From: Tetraselmis striata
Taxonomy: Eukaryota > Chlorophyta > Chlorodendrophyceae > Chlorodendrales > Chlorodendraceae
Assembly (NCBI GenBank): GCA_006384855.1
Contig: VCJN01000308.1
Coordinates: 124,001 to 188,000, forward strand
Length of the DNA: 64,000 nucleotides
Direction: 5' to 3'
Numbering within the stretch: the first letter of the stretch is position 1; every line of letters begins with the position of its first letter. Of this stretch, positions 10,845 through 21,874 are shown piece after piece. The notes below the pieces were generated by a model. That model saw nothing but the letters and a program-made list of their open reading frames with translations. It made no database searches and had not been told where the DNA came from. A program made the translations under genes and the position numbers.

Positions 10845-11882
10845 CTAGTGCCGGGTGCGGCTAGTGTTCTGTATATATTGCTTAATTACAAATTGTGGCT
10901 GGGATAGGGAGAATGGCAACACATTGCGCTTAACAAGTGCTAGAGGGGGGCGGCCCCTATTTGCCCAGCGCAACTTGCAAGCAACGCAATGCCAGGAACC
11001 TTCCGGCACTGCATGCAACATAGGCACTACACATTTCTGGTGCCATGCGAAATTGCAACCGTCGCATGCTACAATACGGTCACCCGCATGGCTTGAAATT
11101 CGGCCGCACTCAAAGCAACACGCATCTGCCTGGGAGAACATGGCCGCCCCAGTGCATGCACGCTTCTTGCTCAGGCGGGCGTCCTTGGCCCGCTATGTCT
11201 CTAGTCCTTGCGCAGGCTTTGTTGGGCGGCCCTTGCTTGGTTTCTGCCCAATGCACTCCAGGCTTTTTTCTGCATGAACAGAAAACCGTTGCTTGTACAG
11301 TCCCCATGCGACCACGTCTGGGCATATAGCGCGCCGCAAGAAGTCCCCACACCCGCATGAAAAGTGGACAAGCCTTGAAGGTGCATGTAGCGCCACCATG
11401 ACCCAAAAGCCTTCCACAATGTTCAGGTAGCTGTGGATGTTGCTACCACAGGAGCGCCCGGGAGTGAAATACTCCACAGCAAAACGGATGACCATCTTCC
11501 CAAGAGCTAGCTGGCGCTCCTTCTTCGACTGCGCTACCTCGCGGAGGTTGTCAAGCGTCTTTTGCGCTGGCAGGAGAATCGCATCGGTGAAGCCAGAGGT
11601 GGCGATCTTGGCCCTGGACAGCAGCGGCGCCAACTTCAGCACCCAGCTCATGCCATCTTTCCCGTTCAGCAGCTGCGCCCTCCTCCAGGTGTCGCTGGAG
11701 AGTTGTGGCGATGTGGGAAGAGGTTGGAGAATCTTGTACTTTTCCTCTAACCTGTCAGAGATCTCCGCCAGGAAGCCACCAACGGGGAGCCTCTGCCGCG
11801 GAACCTTCTTCTTCATGCTGGCAAAAGCTTGACTCGGAATGGTTGTTGTGGACAGGCAAGCCGGGTGGTGTGCTAGCTAAAT
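10845..11882 (-). pseudogene. SWIM-like plus PHD finger transposon gene, broken by one in-frame stop
   Basis: Reading leftwards, one frame is open from about 11882. It contains SCGSNIHSYLNIVEGFW, then HFSCGCGDFLRRAICPDVV, a CxC ... C pattern like the SWIM zinc finger of MULE-type transposases, with Asp where the last His is usual. A TAG at 11193-11195 interrupts it, after which the same frame continues through KKRACTGAAMFSQ to a textbook PHD finger (CFECG ... CDGCNFAWHQKC ... WHCVAC) and ends at 10845. A probable first exon on the same strand starts at 12366 with MADDFGFSDNEIDDLF. The PHD part is well supported and the SWIM part is moderate. The gene is likely the transposase or accessory protein of the enclosing element. 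Confidence 0.6.
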
Positions 11883-12269
11883 GCCACTTGTCCCAATTAC
11901 CACCCCATGTACCCTTAAGGTGGGTCGACAAGGCCTCCTCTCCCTCTGCATGCAGCCATTGTTGTAGAAGCTGCTTCCCCCTCTAGCATGATAAGAGCAT
12001 GAATTGGAATCAATGGGTGCGTGTGAGTGCGATACAAACATGACATGTACTGAACATGCTCGGGAAAGGTGCTTACTGTGGCCGTCGCGTTGGTGGGCAT
12101 CTTGTGGATGCGCCGCAAGGTGGCAATCATTTCCTGGTACAGTTGCTGATTTACCAGTAGCTATCTTTCGATCGCATTCATCGTTGGCGCCTCGTCAGAA
12201 TAAGATGCAACGAGAGTCCAATCAAGCCGCGGGCGTTTGCGTTGCAAAAGCTTATACTCATAGTCCCGG

Positions 12270-12366
12270 CTGGCGGCCATCGCGGCGTCCAGTGCGCCAT
12301 CCGCCCCTCACCATCACAAAACAAGTCATCAATCTCGTTGTCAGAAAAACCGAAATCGTCCGCCAT
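12270..12366 (-). CDS. Possible first exon of the SWIM/PHD gene
   Basis: An ATG at 12366 opens an acidic leader, MADDFGFSDNEIDDLFCDGE, typical of transposon-protein N-termini. It lies upstream of the SWIM/PHD frame on the same strand. A splice donor and the intervening exons are not resolved. Confidence 0.35.
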
Positions 12367-12399
12367 GGCGACGCCACACGCAGCGCTGCGGTGGCAGGC

Positions 12400-12830
12400 G
12401 GGTCCGCGCGGGCAGCCTGCGGTAGGTTAGTGCAGCCAGCCAGAGCAGCGGAGTCAGCGTGGCCAACAGGGAACATCGCGGGGCAGGCAGCAGCACGCGG
12501 TCGGCAGCGAGCACATACACGCACCTTCAGCAGCAGGGCCGCGCCGCAGGCAGCGCGATGCCGGCGGGGAGAGCTGCGGTGGCAGGCGGGTCCGCACGGG
12601 CAGCCTGCGGCGAGGGCAGCCAGCCACAACAACGGAGTCAGCATGGCCAATAAGGAGCAGCGCGGGGCAGGCAGCAGCACGCGGTCGGCAGCGAGCACAG
12701 GCACGCACCTTCAGCAGCAGGGCAGCGCCGCGGGCAGCGCGATGCCGGCGGGGAGAGCTGCGGTGGCAGGCGGGTCCGCGCGGGCAGCTTGCGGCGAGGG
12801 CAGCCAGCCACAACAACGTCTCAAATAAAA
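12400..12830 (+). repeat. GC-rich tandem repeat, period about 197 bp, about 2.2 copies
   Basis: The unit includes CGGAGTCAGC(G/A)TGGCCAA, GCACGCGGTCGGCAGCGAGC and GATGCCGGCGGGGAGAGC. Copies start near 12444 and 12641 and are more than 90 percent alike by eye. It lies immediately upstream of the SWIM/PHD gene's first exon, where it could be a promoter repeat. Confidence 0.8.
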
Positions 12831-13139
12831 GGTGGCGGGCGGCCGGCAGCGAAACGGTGCGAGCAGCCGGTCAAGGCGCTAGGTGAGCCGGCACGCCGGG
12901 GCTGAACGGTGACGGCTACAACGTGCGGCCGGCAGGCACATAGAAAATGCAATAGCAAGCGTGAAATATATTGAGTAGGCTTACCTCGGCGCACGTTTAC
13001 GGAGTGCCGCGACGGAGCGACCGCGACGGTGGATGGGATGCGCCAATGCGGGAGCGGGTTCGGTGGGCATGGTCGAAGGTGCCAACGACTACCGCAGTAC
13101 CGCCCGATCACCTCGCCAAGCCAGGCGGTATCGTCAAAT

Positions 13140-13300
13140 GTATTGTATTACTATTATATCTCAAAACATACAATCCCGGGGACATGCTATCAGCAAGATT
13201 GCACGTTTTGAGATTTAAATATTTATATCTCAAAACGTGTAGTCGACAGGTGGTCGCGCTTTATATCTCAAAAGGAATAAGATTATATCTCAAAAATATC
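13140..13300 (-). repeat. Right inverted-repeat array of TTATATCTCAAAA
   Basis: Five or so copies of TTATATCTCAAAA are in inverted orientation to the array at 10610-10830, 2.3 kb away. Confidence 0.8.
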
Positions 13301-13341
13301 TATATTCCCTTTTCAAGTGCAACTCGCATAAGAATAACAAA

Positions 13342-13728
13342 ATGAATGGCGGGCGGGGTATGCATGGGCGCAGTTGCAGAGAGCCCCCCCCCCCTGACAA
13401 CTGTCTAGAACGGTGCTCTTTCAAGTTTAAAATGGGTAAGCACGCACACGAACTATATGCCGGTAGAGTTGCGAATAGACTACACAAGCTGCTCCGCGGC
13501 AATGGCAACTGGACGACGAAGGGCAGGTGGCCCATCGTGATCGCTTATCTCAGCGCCCTCGAGATTGGGATGTCGGCACACCATAGGCGCCTCGTCAGCC
13601 AAGACGCTCGCCAACATGCACGCAACCTGCTCGCAACCCCGGCCCGCCGTACATTGGAAAACTCGCACCACATCATCGTGATCGAGCCGCTGTCGCAATA
13701 CTCCAAGATACTCGTACCTGCCCCATGA
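13342..13728 (+). CDS. Unidentified 128-aa open frame
   Basis: The frame starts MNGGRGMHGRSC and is basic (HAHELYAGRVANRLHKLL, then GRWPIVIAYLSALEIG). It begins just outside the right array of the 10.6-13.3 kb element. I recognise no domain. It might be a remnant of the sequence into which that element inserted. Confidence 0.3.
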   Translation: MNGGRGMHGRSCREPPPPDNCLERCSFKFKMGKHAHELYAGRVANRLHKLLRGNGNWTTKGRWPIVIAYLSALEIGMSAHHRRLVSQDARQHARNLLATPARRTLENSHHIIVIEPLSQYSKILVPAP

Positions 13729-13729
13729 G

Positions 13730-14334
13730 ACAGATTAACCGCAATTTGTGCGCATTGGACAAGTAAACCGTCGTAGTAGACGTGTCGACCTACACAGCAC
13801 GCCTGAACTTCTCCACTATGTGCGTGCCAAGACCCTATTTTGTTGTTGCTGCTAGTATTGCCCAGGCCATGCGCGAAGAAAGGGTAGCAGCTTTGCAACA
13901 ATAAGCAACATCTCAAAATTTACCACCATGCGAGGCGCACGAGGGCACCTGCTAGGCGCAACATAGCCAGGCGCAGTGTCAGAAAGCATCTGCGAGAGTG
14001 ACAGAGTAGCATGCATCCATTGTTAAACAGCCATAGTATGGTAGGCTTCGGCTGGGAGGGCAAGGGCTTAACACTTTCACACTGCAGTCATGTGGTTTTT
14101 CTTCATAATTATCCTCTCTTGTGCATGTAATAATGCACGAGGCAATAGCTTGCCGGCTAACGTGTGGTTGCAAGACATCACCAGCAACGATATAACCGCC
14201 GAATTGCATCTTTTGCATTGCTTTAGACAATACTTTGTAGTACATGTGCATCCAGCAAGAGAGAAAAAGGGGGCGCTCAAATAAAATAGGGGGGCACCTA
14301 AAAAGACAAATCAAGTTGTGACGGCCTGAGTAAT
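13730..14334. other. No recognisable gene
   Basis: Short frames only. The segment ends at the right arm of the 9.3/14.4 kb inverted repeat. Confidence 0.5.
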
Positions 14335-14483
14335 GATAGCCTAAACTAGTCTACGGGGTTTCCTCCTTTCCTAACTACCGCTTCTCCGGCTACATGTGCT
14401 ACTAAGTGGTATATATGGGTTGCTAGTTCAGCGGTCGCGGCGCCCGTTCGTGTAGTGCGATGCGGCACAACTAGACATAAAAG
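14335..14483 (-). repeat. Inverted repeat arm, right (partner 9297-9430)
   Basis: Reverse complement of the block at 9297-9430. It ends at the AAAG that begins the 8-bp repeat next to the hAT remnant, as though the hAT element interrupted it. Confidence 0.7.
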
Positions 14484-15068
14484 ATACATCCTCCTGACGA
14501 GCCGGTGAGGGCTTAGAATGCTCGAGATGGTGGTACAGACGGGACAGTCCATTCAGCGCGTCGGACGGGAGTCACTGCCCTTTGTCCTGGGCCTGAACCG
14601 CCACCTTGCATGGGTAATCCAGCTCGTTCACCACGGCCTTCGCCACATGCTAGTCAGTTTTGAGTTGGGCAGCGGTCCCGCTTGCCGATGGGCGCATCCT
14701 CCGAGTACAATTGATACACCACGTCCTTCATGAGGAGCATGCGGGCCAACATCCGCAAGGTCTGCAGACATCATAAACATACACAAGCTAGATAATTGAT
14801 GGAGCGGGAGGATGGGCAATAGTTGGGGCAGAGGCAGAGGCATACGCTGGTGAACCTGGTTTTCACCGGGGTGATGTACGTTAGCGCTGCCTTGCCAAAG
14901 CGGGCGCACACACCGGCGTACAATGTCCACCCCTTGCAAGACTTCTTCGTCCATGTGGCACAGGTTTGCAGCCTTGTGGTGATCTTTTTTACTTTGACGG
15001 TATGCGGGTAGGGAGCAGGCGGCGGTCAGCAAACATCAACCAACATTAAAGAAGGGGGGGTAAAGTCA

Positions 15069-15600
<532 letters not shown>

Positions 15601-15955
15601 CCTTCTGCTTCATGGCCTCCTCAGGCTATGTCTTGACGTTGCCGATGATCTGCCGAGTCAGCTGCATGCACCACAGTAGGGAGGCAGTAGCACAGTTAGC
15701 GGAAAAAGAAGTAGTGCAACAATTACAGCAATCGCGGGCAGCCACGGCGTAGACAATCAAGGCAGGGGAGGGGAGGGCATGACATACCTCATGCCGGCCA
15801 AGGATGGGCATACTCGGGTCAAGGAACCAACACACAGATTGGAAGAGAGGGTTATCGACAAGGCGGAAGGCATGGGGGCCGGGCGTACACCATCAGCATG
15901 CCCAACAGCTCAAACAAGACTCTAGCCTTCAAATAGGCGTCTAAACCTTTTTCGA

Positions 15956-16629
15956 TTACCGGAAACATTCGGCGATGGTGCCGCCCGCGGCAGCGAGAGA
16001 CGATGCGGCTTGCGAGGTACGCTTCGCCGGCTGGGCGGACGACACGGGGAGCTCATTGAGCACCTTGTCCGTATATATGAAGTTAAGGTCGCGGTGGTAT
16101 CGTGCGATGTGATCCTTCAGCGTACTGTTCCCCTTGCCAGATGAGTAATTGAACACGTAGCCCTTGCCACGACGGGCAATGCGCGCAGACGAGCTGCCGC
16201 CGAGATGCGCCTCATCCGCCCACGTCTTAACGTCTCGCTCGTGGTCGGTTAGGGCGTGGGGGCCCTCGTGGGACAGTGAACCGTGTAGGCCGCCAGTATC
16301 GGCTAAGTGGCACATCCAACCACACAGGACTTCGACTTTCTCCGCTCATCGGGCGGCAAGCTTGTGTCATGCGGCACGAAAAAAGACCATACAGCACGGT
16401 TGTTCTCGCGCTGGGTGCCGCCGCAGCAGCCGGCGGCGGCTTTGCTGTGGATAGACAGGGGGCGGTCAGTGGTGCTCAGGCCTAAGAGGGGGTCATCTTC
16501 GTCGTCGTCGATGAGAATATCGTCGGCTTGTGTCCCAAGTGGTGTCGGTGTCACTCTGGCTGAGCTATTGGCGGCAGTGTTGGCCGCGTCGGCGGCGGTG
16601 CTGTCCTCCGCCATCGCCTCGTCCGCCAT
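15956..16629 (-). pseudogene. hAT transposase N-terminal region with BED-type zinc finger
   Basis: The frame starts MADEAMAEDSTAADAANT at 16629, followed by an acidic stretch (DDILIDDDEDD). RAVWSFFVPHD and KSKSCVVGC form the first half of a BED finger, and GKGNSTLKDHIARYH forms the second half. The two halves are in different frames separated by an insert, so either an intron or a frameshift lies between them. BED fingers bind the element's own DNA ends. Confidence 0.6.
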
Positions 16630-17047
16630 CGCCGCTGCGCCCTCCTTAGCGGCAGACTAGTCTCCCTCCAGATAATTGACGAAGAGTGACGAGAGGAAAA
16701 TGATAGGTAGTGGTGCATGGGTGAGCGTGAAGTGAGGATAGGTTCGGTTGGTGTGTGTGGTCTACAGGTCTGTGCCCCGATGCGGCGACGTGTGATGGTA
16801 CGAGACTACGAGCGAGTACGGTGCTATCCTCGGCGCTCCGACCGCCGGAACCGTCGCCATGTGGCTTATTATCATTGCCAAGCGCCATCCAAACGTTATC
16901 CAGTGAGATTTGGGCACTTTGGGTATCTGCACTGCAGCCCCTTTTCGCGAAGTACTGCACACTTTAGTGCAATAGCTTTACAGCAGGATGCAGTTGCTAC
17001 AGCCTGCAGTAGTGCGGTCGATACTGCAGCCCAACCCTGAAAGATAC

Positions 17048-18522
17048 CCGCATGATGATGACGACTAAGCGGGGCAATACGGTACTGGTCGATACACAAT
17101 AAAGGTTGCAAAAATGCATTACACGGTAGTCGCGGTTGGTTTGGTGATTTAAGAAAGCAGAGGTGCCATGTTTGATCAGCGGCCAAAGAGCATCGAGCTT
17201 CGGGATGTGGTTAAGCGGACATAGGCGCGCCTACTCCTTCTAGCTGTCAAATTTGGCGTCAAGGCACCGGGCACTTTCGGATTTATGGCGGAGGGGTCGG
17301 CAAATGCATAAAGTATTAGGGAAGACCGAGAATTGTAATTACGATGGGTCTACTATCCCCCCCCCCCCCTCCCCCCCCCCCCCCCCGGCGGCCGGCTGGT
17401 TCCATCCGTTGCCGCCGGCCTCTTCCTGCCGCCGGCATGTGGTGCTATACCCGCTGCCGGCTCGGGGGGTGACTGTCCCTTGCTACCTGCAGCTACTTCT
17501 TCGGGTATGTTATATATGGCGGCTGCTGCCATCTGCGCCCCACGGCTAAGGCGCTTGTTTGACGAGCGGCCTGGATACCGCCGCGCGCGCCCGTTGCGCT
17601 TGCTTCTTCTAGCGTCCAGACTGCATCCTAGCAATATCCGCAAAGTTGGAAGTGACACGCACAAGGGTTGCATATACTACCTGCGTCCGATTAGTAGCGC
17701 CCTGAAGCGCTGGGGCTCTAGTAGCACGGGGAACATGACCTGGTCGAGCGAACGGGGGAGCGGGGCTGGAGCCGGTAGACAGGTCTTGCACCCGAGCGCC
17801 GTTCTAGTGGATTCCGGACCTGCGGTAGTGATGAAAGAGAGGAGAAAACACCAAGTCGCCGACACTCGGGCAGCGATAACATCATCAGCTATACGATGAG
17901 CAAGTAAACCAGCCGGCAAGCGCACCTTGATGGATGCGTCGGCGTCACCGAGCTTGCTCCTCCTGGTCAAGGGGCCGTTCATCTTGACCCCGTCAGAAAC
18001 ATTCAACGAGTCGTTGGCTTTGACGGTCGTGAGGTAGTAGCGCAAGGGCGGGCCGCGCGGGACAGGCGGGGGCGTGCGCGCCCCACTCGGCAGTATGATG
18101 TCTTTCTACAAGGCGTCATCCGTTCCGGCAGCGGTATGGAAGGTGGTGACGGAGGCCATTGTGGCATGGGGGGCGAGCAGGGCGCTCTATCTGCTCTTCA
18201 TGCGAAGCAGTCGGCATAAAGAGACGAAGCATCGAGCGAAGAAGTGCTGAGACGAAGAATGAAAGAGCTAAGTGCGCGCGCGGCTGGTGGCTACCATATG
18301 AAATCACGTACTTTATATCGTTACATCAGTCCCCGGTAGTAATGGTACCTCGGTACCCGGGGCGCCACAATAACATTATCAATGGCACTACGACGCATAT
18401 GTTGTAACGCACACTGCGTTTCACTTATTGCCGAACATATTACATGTCTATCAACATACATACCACAAATGACCTGAAATTCACAAAAACACAGATGTAT
18501 ATGAATAACCGTCAAAGACATA
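17048..18522. other. Unassigned stretch with poly-C tract and a broken minus-strand frame
   Basis: A C-rich homopolymer lies at 17349-17387. On the minus strand a frame begins MASVTTFHTAAGTDDAL at about 18157, meets TAG at 18108-18106, then continues through KANDSLNVSDGVKMNGPL and KVRLPAGLLAHRIADDVI to 17677. It looks like part of a transposon gene, but I recognise no family. Confidence 0.3.
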
Positions 18523-18769
18523 TATCACTGTGAGATTCAGATGTGACGTAAATGTGCCCTACTGGTGACGAACGACGACATAGGGGACGATACGGGACGG
18601 GCGAGGGACGTGGATTTCATACCCAGTAGCGACGACTATCGCGCGCGACCTGTAAAGTACTATATGAATTTCTCGTTTCCATAATTTCATCAAATTGATA
18701 TGCGCACGCGGGCTCGCGTGTCGCCCGCCGACGCGGAGCACCCGGGCTAAGTACAGGCGGATGTACGCA

Positions 18770-18850
18770 CTCATTGCACATCGCCGCACATCGCTGACCG
18801 CACATCGCTGACCGCTGACCCCGCGGTGTGCGGCGATGTGCGGCACGACG
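18770..18850 (+). repeat. Subterminal repeats of the outer CACTA-like element
   Basis: Copies of CACATCGC(C/T)G and CGCTGACCG occur in direct and inverted orientation (also GTGCGGCGATGTGCGG). Equivalent repeats lie at 33110-33195 in the inner copy. A related array GCACACCGCC lies near the other end at 24733-24770. CACTA transposases typically bind such subterminal repeats. Confidence 0.7.
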
Positions 18851-19125
18851 GGCGGAGGTGTGGGCGGATGTAGGTGGTACGGTAGGTGGTAGGCGGTAGG
18901 TGGTGTTCGTAGGTGCGCGTTTTAATGCAGCCGCCCTAACTGATGATGATTGTGTAACGCCCCAGCACGCGCATGAAGTACGGGGTCGCCTCACGGTCAC
19001 CGCCGCTCACCGTTGAATCAAGCGCGGACAGCCGCGCACTCGCATCTGTGTTGCCTGCCGGTGGTGGGTTACATCCACCCCAACTCTCAACCCCCCCCCC
19101 CCCCTGCCCCCCGCGCGCGGCAGCA

Positions 19126-19539
19126 GACATGCCGGCAAAGGGATGGATAGCGAGTGTGTCGAAGGATGGCGTGTACTCATGCAAGCACTGCCGGGGCAAC
19201 GTGACGGGCACATGTGATAAGATGGCGCGAGAGCGGCACTTCCTAAAATTCCCGAACTGTAGCCACTCGTTGAAGCGTGCGGCTAAGTTGCGCCGCAAGG
19301 CCGCCTTATCACAAGCAGCAGCAGCAGGGGCGGCAGCAGCAGCAGCAACAACAACAGGGGCGGCAGCAGGAGTAGCTGCAGCCGTCGGAAACGGCCCGCC
19401 GGCGCCGGTCTCGGACGACGGCGGCTCGAAGGTGGACGATGTGATAGGCGTGGGGGAGGACCCCGTTGGCGAAGACGGTATGGACATCGACGCGCCTGCG
19501 TGGCCGCCGGCGGGCGTGGAACCCGCGATGAGGGCGTGA
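19126..19539 (+). CDS. Outer CACTA element: C2HC/BED-like zinc finger exon
   Basis: Starting MPAKGWIASVSKDG, the frame has YSCKHCRGNV, MARERHFLKFPNC, a Cys2-His-Cys arrangement like a BED finger. It then has alanine-rich low complexity (AAAAGAAAAAATTTG) and an acidic tail. It lies on the sense strand just inside the left end and is probably the DNA-binding N-terminus of the transposase. The same frame is present at 32826-32413 in the inner copy. An upstream ATG at 18973 would add a proline-rich leader across a poly-C tract and is less likely. Confidence 0.5.
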   Translation, partial: DMPAKGWIASVSKDGVYSCKHCRGNVTGTCDKMARERHFLKFPNCSHSLKRAAKLRRKAALSQAAAAGAAAAAATTTGAAAGVAAAVGNGPPAPVSDDGGSKVDDVIGVGEDPVGEDGMDIDAPAWPPAGVEPAMRA

Positions 19540-19720
19540 TATGGAAAGGCGATCCCGGCGACTTCTACATGAAGATCATCGCCAAGAAGTTCCGGGGAGT
19601 ATGGCACTACGGCGTGATAACCGGCGTCGTTACCGAGTGGGTGTTGGAGGACTACGGCGGGGCGACCCAGTGGCGCGCTGTTTTCGAGGACGGGGACATT
19701 GTGGGCCTTCTGCGTTCAGA
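19500..19720 (+). CDS. Outer CACTA element: Tudor/chromo-barrel-like exon
   Basis: KKFRGVWHYGVITGVV, then WRAVFEDGDIVGLLRSEV, follows the pattern F-x-G-x-(Y/W)-x-G-x-(V/I) ... Y/FEDGD-x-x-x-L seen in Tudor and related barrel domains. The exon ends at a GTGAGT donor at 19721. The matching acceptor is probably the CAG before 19806. Such domains often bind methylated histone or other methylated proteins. The inner copy has the same exon at 32452-32236. Domain assignment is by pattern only. Confidence 0.5.
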
Positions 19721-19984
19721 GGTGAGTGGGCCCGGCCTGCGTGCTGGTGGCACCACTCAACTGCGGTTGTATGGAATCACACGCACCCGCCCGGTCGGCG
19801 TGGCAGGTTGTGGAGGCTATGGCGGCTGCCCAGGAGCACCCCCCTGTGGATGCGGACGGGGGGGCTCGCTTGGTAACCGTCCATGAAGGCGATGACTTGT
19901 CCAGTGAATCACGCACCTTGCCCGGCGTGCGTTCAACACAACCCGGCTGGCGGAGGCCAAGCAGAACACTGGCTGCCATGGCGT

Positions 19985-20590
19985 GTGCCATGTGCATGTG
20001 GTCCTGGGCTATGTCAGCATGGTCAACCTCTTCCCCCTCGCGCCGTTCCACCTGTTTTTTTTTGGCTTGGGAAGGGACTTCTGGAGGAAATTTGTCACCG
20101 TGCAGGGCCACATTGGATTCCGAGCTATGAAGCAGGAAGACCGGCGCCATGCTTTAGTCCCGATACCCAGCAACTTTGAACGCGGGTTGCGCCCTTCGTT
20201 TGCAGTGTCCAAGAATCGAAAGGTAACCCCCCCCCCCCCCCCGGGCGTGGGCGTGGGCGTGGGCGTGACGGCATTCCCCTCCATGACTGCAGGGTCAGGC
20301 AAGGTGACGGTGCAGTCCGGCTGGGTCATGGAGGACTGCTTGCACCACATGGAAACGTTTTCCATTCTTAACGCCGGCCCGCTGCTCGAGGAGGCCCGGG
20401 TGAAGGCGATCATGACCGAGAAGGAGCTTCGCGTCCCCAGCAGGCGGTGCTTGGGCCCATGTACAAGCGCCTGCAAGGAGCTGCGTGGTTCGTCACGCGG
20501 TGGGGGTTGCAGAATGTGGTGACGAAGGAGGACGGCCCCGAGCGCAAGGCGCAGGTGGACGCGCTCACTAGGGAGGGGAGGACTCGATAC
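19985..20590 (+). CDS. Outer CACTA element: probable transposase exons
   Basis: The first exon contains LGYVSMVNLFPL, FHLFFFGLGRDFWRKFV and FERGLRPSFAVSKNRK and ends at a GTAACC donor at 20223. A G/C-rich intron follows, with acceptor AG at 20291-20292. The second exon has VMEDCLHHMETFSILNAGPL and the segment around YKRLQGAAWFVTRWGLQNVV. FHLxxxGLGRDFW resembles the D-x-(F/M)H-xxxLG-x-x(K/R)D(F/L)W neighbourhood of a DDE Asp in CACTA/KDZ transposases. Compared with the inner copy, the outer copy lacks about 22 bases near 20435, shifting the frame. Function is inferred. Confidence 0.5.
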
Positions 20591-20730
20591 CCAGCGCGGC
20601 GCCAAGGCGCGGCGGCCGGGGCAGCGCGGCGCCAAGGCGCGGCGGCCGGGGCAGCGCGGCGCCAAGGCGCGGCGGCCGGGGCAGCGCGGCGCCAAGGCGC
20701 GGCGGCCGGGGCAGCGCGGCGCCAAGACAG
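20588..20730 (+). repeat. 30-bp minisatellite, about 4 units (outer copy)
   Basis: The unit GCGGCGCCAAGGCGCGGCGG plus CCGGGGCAGC encodes ARRQGAAAGA when read with the transposase frame. The inner copy has 20 units at the same place. Confidence 0.95.
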
Positions 20731-21874
20731 CGCATACAGCGGAATCGGCGGAAAGGGATGCATTACAAGCTGTGGACGGCAGCCGCTGAAAACTATGCGG
20801 TCATGCCGCAACAACCCCAGCACTGGCTTCTGGATACCTCTGATCTGGCTAGCGGCGGCGGGCTGCGGGATGCAGGGCCGCATGACTGAGGTGGCGGTGC
20901 TGGTGAGCCCGGAGAGTCTGCATGCGGCGGAGGCGGCGCAGCCGCATAGGCACTAGACAATGCTCTGAAGCGAGCCCCAATTGTCTGCCCAGCGCCTGCC
21001 CCAATGTAACGCACCAGCTTGGCAGCAATTGGCAGCTCTTTTGCCCCCCCTCCACCCCACAGACACACTACCAATACCAGTTTCTCATCCCGGCGGGCAG
21101 TTGATGCGTATACCCAGGCTTGTGCGTACGCGGTGCGGGGGGGGGGGGGGGGGGGATCACTATAGCTAAGCTAGTGATGTGAGATATGAGTGCAGCAACA
21201 GATATTGTGCAAGATATAATACGATGGCATGCGAGCGGGTCCCCGCTCTTCCACAATCATTGGCCCTGCTCCCTCTTGCCCCGCCCCCGGTGCCCTTTAG
21301 CTGCTCTCAGCATCCCGAGTGGGATGGGCGGGGCAGCGGTTGCTACCGAGTGAGGCGTAGCATCGTTTGCAGTAGCAACGCAGCCTTTCCGGTGTGACGC
21401 CGCCTGGATGTAACCCAGCAGTACGCGCAAAGTGCAAGTGCAAGCTGCTGATGGCGGGGATCCCGCGCGCGGGGGGGGGGGGGGGGGGGCAGCGGCTGTG
21501 GGATAGGCGCGGCAGCGGTTGCTACAGAGTGAGGCGTCGCATCGTTTGCAGTAGCAACGCAGCCTTTCCGGTTGCATGGTGTGACGCAGCATGGATGTAA
21601 CCCAGCAGTACGCGCAAAGTGCAAGTGCAAGCTGCTGGTGGCGTGGATCCACGCGAGGTCGCAGGACGGTGCGCGAGGGGGGGGGGGGGGGGGGCAGCGG
21701 CTGTGGGATAGGCGGGGCAGCGGGTGCTACCGAGTGAGGCGTAGCATCGTTTGCAGTAGCAACGCAGCCTTTCCGGTTGCATAGTGTGACACCGCTTGGA
21801 TGTAACCCAGCAGTACGCGCAAAGTGCAAGTGTTACACGTCCGTGTGCCCCACCCAATGACATTGCGCCCGACC

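Larger units (their letters stand above)
10610..13300 (-). mobile_element. DNA transposon with TTTTGAGATATAA-array inverted ends and a SWIM-like/PHD gene
   Basis: The left end (10616-10830) is a chain of about 9 variants of TTTTGAGATATAA. The right end (13140-13299) has the reverse-complement motif TTATATCTCAAAA several times. The outermost matching block is ATATTTTTGAGATATA at 10616-10631 and its complement at 13284-13299. Between them lies a minus-strand gene and a 197-bp tandem repeat. I found no convincing target-site duplication, so the exact ends and superfamily (MULE- or KDZ-like are options) stay open. Confidence 0.6.
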
